From an uncultured Eubacteriales bacterium (GTDB lineage Bacteria; Bacillota; Clostridia; Christensenellales; Borkfalkiaceae): a DNA stretch of 10,948 nucleotides. Below, in pieces: positions 5,719 through 10,948 of this stretch. A model generated the notes under the pieces. That model did no database searches. It had not been told where the DNA came from and saw only the letters and a list, made by a program, of their open reading frames with translations. The translations under genes were made by a program, and so were the position numbers. The first letter of the stretch is position 1, and each line of letters opens with the position of its first letter. The stretch spans positions 1-10,948 of the forward strand of contig CABQND010000059.1 of NCBI GenBank assembly GCA_902465495.1. Direction: 5' to 3'.

Positions 5719-6846
5719 ATGCAAAAAAACGTTGCTGTGTTTTTCGGGGGAAGATCCTGCGAAAATGAAGTTTCTGTCATAACGGGCACGATGGCGGCAA
5801 ACCTGCTGCGCGGGATGTACGCTGTGTTTCCGATATACATAGCGCAGGACGGCGGAATGTACTGCGGGGAAGCGCTCTTTGATACGGCATCATTCCGTGA
5901 CTCCTCCTTTTTGAAGACCTGTTCGGAAGCAGTCATAGCAGGGGGGACTCTGTGGCAGCGGAAGGGGCGCAAACTCAAAGAGATCGCAAAAATCGACTGT
6001 GCTCTGAATTGCTGTCACGGCATGGGCGGTGAAGACGGGGCGCTTTCGGGGCTTCTTGATTTAAACGGGATCCCGAACGCTTCCCCGGATATGGCGGCAT
6101 CTGCTTTATTTATGGATAAGGTGCTGACAAAACATTTTGCGAAAGGCATCGGAGTAAAGACGGTGCCGTATTTCAAGATCGAAGAGCATGATTTCCGAAA
6201 ACGCGGAGCGATCGCGATCAAATGCGTGGAAGAGCGCCTCGGCTATCCGGTCATCATCAAACCCGCGAGACTGGGATCGAGCATCGGTGTGGCGGTCGCC
6301 GAAGATCGCGCGCGGCTCGCACTCGCGATCGAAGCGGGATTTGCGTATGATACGGTCCTTCTCGCCGAAAAATATCTTGCCGAGCGGCGCGAAATCAACT
6401 GCGCGGCAATGCGCCGCGACGATGAGATCGTGGTATCGGAATGCGAAGAACCCAAAACAGAGCATACGTTTTTGACATTTTCGGACAAATATTTAGACGG
6501 AGGCAAGGGCGATCGCGGCGATTTTCCCGCGAAGATCTCCAAAGCGAGCGCCGATCTCGTCAAGGGATACACCAAACTTTTATACCGCCGCGCGCAGCTG
6601 CGCGGGGTGGTGCGTGCCGATTTTCTTTTGAGCGGCGGAGAAGTATATTTCAATGAAATGAATACGGTGCCCGGCGCTCTGGGATGGTATTTCTTTTCCG
6701 ATCGTCTTTCCGATTTTGCCGAGGTTCTGTCCGCGCTTGTCGAGCAGGGCATCTGCGATGCGCGGGAGCGCGCAGGCAAGCGTCTTTTGAAAAACAGCGG
6801 AATTTTGGGCGGGTTTTCCTCGCACGGCAAGATGCGCCGCAATTGA
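5719..6846 (+). CDS. ddl: D-alanine--D-alanine ligase-like ATP-grasp enzyme
   Basis: This 375-aa ATP-grasp ligase is expected to join two D-alanines for peptidoglycan precursors. N-terminal motif: VAVFFGGRSCENEVSV (5-20). Substrate-domain motif: HGMGGEDGALSGLLDLNGIP (100-119). The ATP-grasp core includes MDK (132-134), YPVIIKPARLGSSIGV (176-191) and the metal-binding Glu313/Asn315 in FNEMNTVPG (311-319). The omega-loop region has DKYLDGG (256-262) with Tyr258, as in D-Ala-specific ligases rather than VanA-type D-lactate ligases. After NTVPG the sequence is ALGWYFF, without the serine that contacts D-Ala in E. coli DdlB, so this is a divergent subclass. A strong GGAGGTG (5705-5711) precedes the ATG at 5719. 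The gene is 119 bases after the murF-like gene with no terminator between, so co-transcription is likely. A six-base inverted repeat (5689-5694/5698-5703) abuts the ribosome site. Confidence 0.88.
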   Translation: MQKNVAVFFGGRSCENEVSVITGTMAANLLRGMYAVFPIYIAQDGGMYCGEALFDTASFRDSSFLKTCSEAVIAGGTLWQRKGRKLKEIAKIDCALNCCHGMGGEDGALSGLLDLNGIPNASPDMAASALFMDKVLTKHFAKGIGVKTVPYFKIEEHDFRKRGAIAIKCVEERLGYPVIIKPARLGSSIGVAVAEDRARLALAIEAGFAYDTVLLAEKYLAERREINCAAMRRDDEIVVSECEEPKTEHTFLTFSDKYLDGGKGDRGDFPAKISKASADLVKGYTKLLYRRAQLRGVVRADFLLSGGEVYFNEMNTVPGALGWYFFSDRLSDFAEVLSALVEQGICDARERAGKRLLKNSGILGGFSSHGKMRRN

Positions 6847-6872
6847 AAAAGACCTTCGGCGCCCTTTCGTTT

Positions 6873-6915
6873 TTTGCCCCGCCCCCGCGGGAATTTCCCG
6901 CGGGGGCGGGGCAAA
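6873..6915. repeat. Perfect 21-bp-stem GC-rich palindrome
   Basis: Positions 6873-6893 and 6895-6915 are exact reverse complements around a single central T (6894). The stem is almost all G/C, with TTT/AAA at its base and AA/TT near its tip. It lies between ddl and the icd promoter. There is no T-tract on the 3' side for plus-strand transcripts. The T-run is on the 5' side (6870-6875), which becomes an A-run for minus-strand transcripts. It is therefore not a standard intrinsic terminator in either direction, though such a stable hairpin would probably still end or protect the ddl mRNA. It could also be a dispersed palindromic repeat. Confidence 0.8.
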
Positions 6916-6918
6916 TGC

Positions 6919-6947
6919 TTGTAATTTCGGGCGGAATCTGTTAAAAT
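6919..6947 (+). promoter_or_regulatory. Promoter of icd
   Basis: TTGTAA (6919-6924) and TAAAAT (6942-6947) are separated by 17 bp, beginning four bases after the palindrome and ending 34 bases before the icd start codon. Confidence 0.6.
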
Positions 6948-6981
6948 AAATAAGAACTTTATTTTTTCAGAGGAAAAAACA

Positions 6982-8211
6982 ATGAGCAAAAAAATTGCGA
7001 TGAAGACTCCGCTCGTCGAAATGGACGGCGACGAAATGACCCGCGTTTTGTGGCAATGGATCAAGGAAGATCTCATTCTTCCTTACGTCGATCTCAAAAC
7101 GGAATATTATGATCTTGGGCTCGTCGAGCGCGATAAAACGGACGATCAGGTCACCGTCGCGGCGGCGGAAGCGAACAAAAAATACGGCGTCGGCGTCAAG
7201 TGCGCGACCATTACTCCCAACGCCCAGCGCGTGGAGGAGTACAAGCTCAAACAGATGTGGAAGAGCCCGAACGGCACCATCCGCCGCATTTTGGACGGTA
7301 CGGTGTTCCGCGCGCCCATTCTCGCCAAGGGCATCACGCCGTATATCCCGGGTTGGAAAAAACCCATCGTGCTCGCCCGTCATGCGTATGGCGACGTATA
7401 TTCGGGGGTAGAAACGCGCACGTCGAAAGGGGATAAGGCATACCTTGTCGTGGAAGACGCGGAAGGCAATGTCAAGGAAAAATTGCTCGTGCAGGATTTT
7501 AAAAACAGCGACGGGATCGTGCAGTCGGTGCACAATCTCGATGCTTCCATCAGAAGTTTTGCGCGTTCCTGTTTCAATTATGCGCTGGACGTAAAGATGC
7601 CGTTATGGTTCGCGACGAAAGATACCATTTCTAAAAAGTATGATCATCGTTTTAAGGACATTTTTGCGGAGATTTTTGAGAAAGAATATAAAGACAAATT
7701 TGCGGCGGCGGGCATCGAATATATGTACACGCTCATCGACGATGCCGTGGCGCGCGTGGTGCGCTCCGAAGGCGGCATTTTGTGGGCGTGCAAGAACTAC
7801 GACGGCGATGTCATGAGCGACATGGTCGCCACGGCATACGGTTCTCTGGGGCTTATGAGTTCGGTGCTCGTTTCTCCCGAAGGCAATTATGAATTTGAAG
7901 CGGCGCACGGAACCGTTACGCGCCACTATTATAAACACCTGAAAGGGGAAGAGACTTCCACCAATTCGGTGGCGACCATCTTTGCCTGGACGGGCGCTCT
8001 TGCAAAACGCGGTGAGCTTGACAGCATTCCCGCGCTCACCGAATTTGCCAAAAAGCTGGAAAGCGCTACGGTGCGCACCATCGAGGAAGGGGAGATGACA
8101 GGGGATCTGATTCCGTTGTTCTCGGCGGAAGGCGTGACACCCAAAAAGCTTTCCAGTCGCGAATTTTTAAAAGCGGTCGCGAGACGTTTGGAAAGAAGCA
8201 TGAACGCCTGA
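6982..8211 (+). CDS. icd: NADP-dependent isocitrate dehydrogenase, homodimeric IDH1/2-like class
   Basis: This is a 409-aa cytoplasmic enzyme converting isocitrate to 2-oxoglutarate and CO2 with NADP+, supplying 2-oxoglutarate for glutamate synthesis and NADPH. It belongs to the class typified by human IDH1/IDH2 rather than the E. coli Icd class. Visible are VEMDGDEMTR (12-21), KCATITPN (73-80), MWKSPNGTIRRILDGTVFR (92-110), KPIVLARHAYGDVY (127-140), KKYDHRFKDIF (218-228), YDGDVMSD (273-280) and EAAHGTVTRHYY (306-317). Substrate residues equivalent to human Ser94, Asn96, Arg100, Arg109 and Arg132 are present as 95, 97, 101, 110 and 133. The metal-site aspartates are 253, 276 and 280. Arg314/His315 match the NADP-selecting pair. 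AGAGG (6969-6973) precedes ATG 6982. It has its own promoter and terminator, so it is probably monocistronic, and no other Krebs-cycle gene is nearby. Confidence 0.96.
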   Translation: MSKKIAMKTPLVEMDGDEMTRVLWQWIKEDLILPYVDLKTEYYDLGLVERDKTDDQVTVAAAEANKKYGVGVKCATITPNAQRVEEYKLKQMWKSPNGTIRRILDGTVFRAPILAKGITPYIPGWKKPIVLARHAYGDVYSGVETRTSKGDKAYLVVEDAEGNVKEKLLVQDFKNSDGIVQSVHNLDASIRSFARSCFNYALDVKMPLWFATKDTISKKYDHRFKDIFAEIFEKEYKDKFAAAGIEYMYTLIDDAVARVVRSEGGILWACKNYDGDVMSDMVATAYGSLGLMSSVLVSPEGNYEFEAAHGTVTRHYYKHLKGEETSTNSVATIFAWTGALAKRGELDSIPALTEFAKKLESATVRTIEEGEMTGDLIPLFSAEGVTPKKLSSREFLKAVARRLERSMNA

Positions 8212-8247
8212 GCAAATCGGGCTTTCATTGGGAAATGAATTCATATC

Positions 8248-8280
8248 AAAGCGGACATAACTTTGTCCGCTTTTTTATTT
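8248..8280 (+). terminator. Intrinsic terminator after icd
   Basis: A 10-bp stem AAAGCGGACA (8248-8257) / TGTCCGCTTT (8264-8273) with a 6-nt loop continues into TTTATTT. It lies 36 bases after the icd stop. Confidence 0.9.
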
Positions 8281-8380
8281 TCAAAAATGTTGCCGATTTA
8301 AGTAGTGAAAAGGAATTTGCGCATGAATTTTGATAAAAAGACAAACACTGCTATTGAAATTTTTGTTCGGAGGGGAAAAT

Positions 8381-9343
8381 ATGTGCACGGCAATCGCGCA
8401 ATTCGGTAAAAAGTTTTTGTTCGGGAGGAATTTGGATCTGGAATACGGATTCAATGAGCGGGTTACGCGCGTTCCGCGCCGTGTTCCGCTTCGTTTTTTT
8501 GCGGAACAGCCGATCGAAGAACATTATGCGATGATCGGCATGGCATCGCAGGAGAATGATTTTCCGCTGTTTGCGGACGGTATGAATGAGCGGGGACTAT
8601 GCGCAGCGGGACTGAATTTCCCCGAAAGTGCGGTTTACGCGGGAGGTATGCTGGCGGGCGCATACAACGTAGCCCCGCATGAGCTCATCGCATGGCTATT
8701 GGCAAAGTGCGCGAGCGTGGACGAAGCGGAACAGCTCTTGCGCAATACGCGCATCGTTGCCGTACCCTATAAAGAATACCCTGTGGCACCTTTGCATTGG
8801 GCGATCGCGGACAGGAAGCGCTGTATCATCGCAGAGCCGCGCGCGGAAGGGCTTCGCATTTTCGATAACCCTACGGGCGTGCTTACAAATGAACCGCCCT
8901 TTGAATTTCATGCGCACAATCTGCGCAATTATCTGAATCTCACCGCACGTTTTCCGCAGGAGCGGTTTGCTTCGCTCGGACTTCGGTCCTGTTCGGTCGG
9001 GGCGGGTGCATTCGGGCTTCCCGGCGACTGCACTTCGGCGTCGCGGTTTGTGCGTGCAGCGTATTATGTGCAAAACAGTGCTGCGGAAAGCTCGGATTTT
9101 GGTGATGTGTCGCAGTTTTTCCATATTCTTTCGAGCGTAGAAATGCCGCGCGGCGGCGTGTTTACAGCGGGCGATGCGCCCGATTATACCCGCTATTCCT
9201 GCTGTATGGATACTGAGCGCGGAGCGTATTTTTTCCGTACCTATGGCAATGCGCGTTTGCGGGCATGCAGTTTGCGAACGGACGGTGAGTCGCCGGAGCA
9301 GATAGAGATCGGCGGCGGCGAAGATGTTTTGTTTTTGGATTGA
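8381..9343 (+). CDS. Choloylglycine hydrolase / penicillin V acylase family (bile salt hydrolase-like)
   Basis: This 320-aa Ntn-hydrolase has the family's usual length. The chosen ATG 8381 has GGAGGGG at 8369-8375 and places Cys at position 2 (MCTAIAQFG). Removal of Met1 would expose Cys2 as the nucleophile. An in-frame TTG upstream at 8330 would bury this cysteine and is rejected. Other active-site residues match bile salt hydrolases: Arg16 and Asp19 in GRNLDLE (15-21), Asn79 in GLNFP, Asn170 in LTNEPPF (168-174) and Arg222 in GDCTSASRFVRAAY (215-228). Asn79 occupies the place where penicillin V acylases usually have Tyr, which favours bile-salt deconjugation (release of glycine or taurine) over penicillin V. 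No signal peptide is seen, so the protein is intracellular. It is a single gene between two terminators. Other family members hydrolyse N-acyl homoserine lactones or other acyl amides, so the substrate is inferred. Confidence 0.9.
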   Translation: MCTAIAQFGKKFLFGRNLDLEYGFNERVTRVPRRVPLRFFAEQPIEEHYAMIGMASQENDFPLFADGMNERGLCAAGLNFPESAVYAGGMLAGAYNVAPHELIAWLLAKCASVDEAEQLLRNTRIVAVPYKEYPVAPLHWAIADRKRCIIAEPRAEGLRIFDNPTGVLTNEPPFEFHAHNLRNYLNLTARFPQERFASLGLRSCSVGAGAFGLPGDCTSASRFVRAAYYVQNSAAESSDFGDVSQFFHILSSVEMPRGGVFTAGDAPDYTRYSCCMDTERGAYFFRTYGNARLRACSLRTDGESPEQIEIGGGEDVLFLD

Positions 9344-9365
9344 TTTTTAAAAGATATTTGATAAA

Positions 9366-9407
9366 AAAGGCGCACCCGGCGGTACAGCCGGGTGCGCCTT
9401 TATATTT
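9366..9407 (+). terminator. Intrinsic terminator after the choloylglycine hydrolase gene
   Basis: A 15-bp perfect stem AAAGGCGCACCCGGC (9366-9380) / GCCGGGTGCGCCTTT (9387-9401) with loop GGTACA is followed by ATATTT. A run of six A at 9363-9368 on the 5' side could also let it act on the minus strand. Confidence 0.9.
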
Positions 9408-9477
9408 GCAAGATTCATGGCGAAATTATCGCATTTTCAGAAACATAAAAACATAGGATAGAGGGGGAGGAATGGGA

Positions 9478-10917
9478 ATGAAGAGAATATTCTGTTTTTT
9501 ATTGACGCTTGCAGTATTGCCCGCGCCTTTTTTGCTCAGCGGATGTCAAAAAGCCGAAACGCCGCGAAGCGAGTATACGATTGCAGCCGAGTATGCGGAC
9601 GGCGTGCTTGAAGCGAAGTTGGAGCTTTCATATTACAACGATACGGAAACGGAAATGCAAGAGCTTTGTTTCAATCTGTACGGAAACGCATATCGCGAAG
9701 ATGCGGTATTTACGCCCGTATCGTCGGCATTTTCGTCCGCGGCATATTATAACGGCAAAAGTTACGGGTGCATGGAGATCGCTTCTGTGTCACCATGTGT
9801 GTCTTATTCGGTTGCCGGGCAGGACGAAAATATATTATGCGTTGCCTTGCAGGAGAGTGTTTCACCGGGTGAAAGAACCGAAGTGTGCATTGAATATCGG
9901 CTGGAACTTGCGGATATTGAACACCGTACGGGGGTTGCGCGCCATGCCGTTAATCTCGGGAATTTTTATCCTGTTTTGTGCGTGGCGGACGAAGAAGGCA
10001 ATTTCTATGAATGCGAATATTATTCCAACGGCGATCCGTTTTACAGTGAATGTGCCGATTACTCGGTCACATTGACGGCGGATGCCGAATATACGGTCGC
10101 GGCTTCGGGCGAGACAGTTTCGACGCAGGTTACCGGAACGCGCAAAACGCATGAATTTTCGCTGAAAAACGCGCGTGATTTTGCGCTCGTGCTCGGAACG
10201 GAGTTTTCCGTACTTGAATCGAGAGAGAACGGAATTTCCGTCTCCTATTATTATTATGACGATGAAAATGCGGCGGCAACGCTTGAGCTGATCGATAGCG
10301 CGCTTGCCTATTTCGGCAAGACGTTCGGCGAATATCCTTACAAAACCTTTGCGGCGGTACAGACGGGATTTTGTTATGGAGGCATGGAATATCCCGGCCT
10401 TGTAATGCTTTCCGATGCCCTTTCGGACAAAGATTATATGTACACCGTCGTTCATGAAACGGCGCATCAGTGGTGGTACGCCGCCGTAGGGAACAATCAA
10501 CTGGAAGAAGGCTGGCTGGACGAAGGCCTCGCGGAGTATTCGACGGCATGTTTCTTTGAAGAACATCCGAAATATTCTTTGACGCGCGCGCAGCTTGTAG
10601 ACAGCGCGCATTCCGCGTACAATGCGTTTTGCAGTGTCGAAGCGCAACTGTTCGGCGGCGCAGATACGACTATGAGTCGAAAACTCGGCGAATATAAAGA
10701 ATATGAGTATGTAAATATCGCCTATAACAAGGGAATGCTGCTCTTCGACGCATTGCACGATGCGGTGGGAGATTCCAAATTTTTTGCGGGGCTTCGACGC
10801 TATTATTCTTCAAATGCGGGAGAAATTGCTTGCACAGAAGATCTCATTGCCGCGTTCGGCAATGCGGGCGCAGAAGGTGTCATACGCTCGTTTATCGAAG
10901 GGGAAGCGATCATATAA
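9478..10917 (+). CDS. Lipoprotein with M1-family metallopeptidase catalytic domain
   Basis: This is a 479-aa predicted lipoprotein. The N-terminus MKRIFCFLLTLAVLPAPFLL is followed by SGC, giving a lipobox LLSGC with Cys23, so the mature enzyme is tethered outside the membrane. The catalytic part shows the M1 exopeptidase motif GGMEYPG (302-308), the zinc site HETAHQWW (326-333) with His326, Glu327 and His330, and WLDEGLAEY (346-354) with Glu349 as third ligand. The catalytic Tyr is probably Tyr416 in AYNKGMLLF. An N-terminal beta-rich domain precedes these. The protein ends soon after the catalytic domain and lacks the helical C-terminal domain of larger M1 aminopeptidases such as PepN. It probably trims extracellular peptides from the N-terminus. 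ATG 9478 is preferred over ATG 9472 because GGGGGAGG (9463-9470) is seven bases upstream of it but only one base from 9472. Two tandem TAA stops end the gene. The mature part holds a dozen other cysteines, many for an exported protein. Confidence 0.92.
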   Translation: MKRIFCFLLTLAVLPAPFLLSGCQKAETPRSEYTIAAEYADGVLEAKLELSYYNDTETEMQELCFNLYGNAYREDAVFTPVSSAFSSAAYYNGKSYGCMEIASVSPCVSYSVAGQDENILCVALQESVSPGERTEVCIEYRLELADIEHRTGVARHAVNLGNFYPVLCVADEEGNFYECEYYSNGDPFYSECADYSVTLTADAEYTVAASGETVSTQVTGTRKTHEFSLKNARDFALVLGTEFSVLESRENGISVSYYYYDDENAAATLELIDSALAYFGKTFGEYPYKTFAAVQTGFCYGGMEYPGLVMLSDALSDKDYMYTVVHETAHQWWYAAVGNNQLEEGWLDEGLAEYSTACFFEEHPKYSLTRAQLVDSAHSAYNAFCSVEAQLFGGADTTMSRKLGEYKEYEYVNIAYNKGMLLFDALHDAVGDSKFFAGLRRYYSSNAGEIACTEDLIAAFGNAGAEGVIRSFIEGEAII

Positions 10918-10920
10918 TAA

Positions 10921-10948
10921 ATTAAAAGGAGCGCCGCGGAACCGTTCG
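10921..10948 (+). other. Downstream edge: ribosome site or half of a terminator
   Basis: After the M1 peptidase stop the window ends within 28 bases. AAAAGGAG here could be a ribosome binding site for a next gene. Alternatively AAAAGGAGCGCCGCGGAACC could be the 5' arm of a terminator shaped like those at 8248 and 9366. The cut prevents a decision. Confidence 0.2.

Noticed and set aside
6873..6915. The palindrome as a standard intrinsic terminator of ddl
   Set aside because: The 3' side reads AAATGCTTG with no T-tract, and the minus-strand side gives an A-run. It is listed as a repeat instead.
6243..7076. 277-codon minus-strand ORF across ddl, the palindrome and icd
   Set aside because: It crosses two clear plus-strand genes and a promoter, and its translation is Arg/Ser-rich without motifs. 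It is a shadow of the G/C-biased codon positions of ddl.
8330..8357. Possible promoter TTGATA with TATTGA upstream of the choloylglycine hydrolase gene
   Set aside because: The -10 match is poor and the spacer short, so the promoter of this gene could not be assigned with confidence.
8323..8409. Small ORF of 28 codons just before the choloylglycine hydrolase gene
   Set aside because: It overlaps the ribosome site and start of the real gene in another frame. It is short, and nothing suggests a leader peptide with regulatory codons.
9862..10758. 298-codon minus-strand ORF inside the M1 peptidase gene
   Set aside because: It is fully antisense to a gene with intact catalytic motifs, and it is rich in Arg, Phe and Ile with no domain pattern.

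Overview
The window looks like chromosomal DNA of a Gram-positive anaerobe of the Clostridia (Bacillota), probably a gut resident. The reasons are strong purine-rich ribosome binding sites, sigma-A type promoters, intrinsic terminators with T-tracts, an FMN riboswitch in front of a RibU-type ECF S-component, a MurF-like ligase with a membrane-embedded N-terminus, and a bile-salt-hydrolase-family enzyme. The taxonomic placement is inferred from content and no marker-gene search was possible.

Layout, left to right. (1) Positions 1-705 hold a small regulatory module. The start of an XRE-family repressor gene runs off the left edge on the minus strand. A divergent promoter region follows with two copies of TGTGT-N5-ACACA. 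Then come two unrecognised small ORFs (85 and 53 codons) that overlap by ATGA. (2) Positions 702-1644 hold a consensus promoter, an FMN riboswitch with a terminator-type expression platform, and ribU for riboflavin uptake. (3) Positions 1645-3929 hold a promoter nested with the ribU terminator, then tsaE, tsaB, rimI and an alpha/beta hydrolase. The first two belong to the tRNA t6A pathway, rimI is its usual neighbour, and tsaD is absent from the window. (4) Positions 3980-6846 hold two cell-wall genes, a membrane-anchored MurF-like ligase and a D-Ala-D-Ala ligase-like ATP-grasp enzyme. They are followed by a perfect 21-bp-stem GC-rich palindrome with no T-tract. (5) Positions 6919-8280 hold a monocistronic NADP-type isocitrate dehydrogenase of the homodimeric IDH1/2-like class, with its own promoter and terminator. 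(6) Positions 8381-9407 hold a choloylglycine hydrolase/penicillin V acylase family enzyme with its terminator. (7) Positions 9478-10917 hold a lipoprotein with an M1 aminopeptidase catalytic domain.

All complete genes are on the plus strand and most are housekeeping. The accessory, undescribed part is the XRE/operator/two-small-ORF module at the left edge, which is visibly more A/T-rich than the rest. Other unusual points are the promoter embedded in the ribU terminator stem, the MurF-like ligase whose UDP-substrate-binding domain is replaced by membrane helices, the Ddl-like enzyme with an atypical D-Ala-binding loop, and the unexplained 43-nt palindrome. No tRNA, rRNA, CRISPR array, insertion sequence or integrase was seen. 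No stretch longer than 300 bases lacks a gene or regulatory element.
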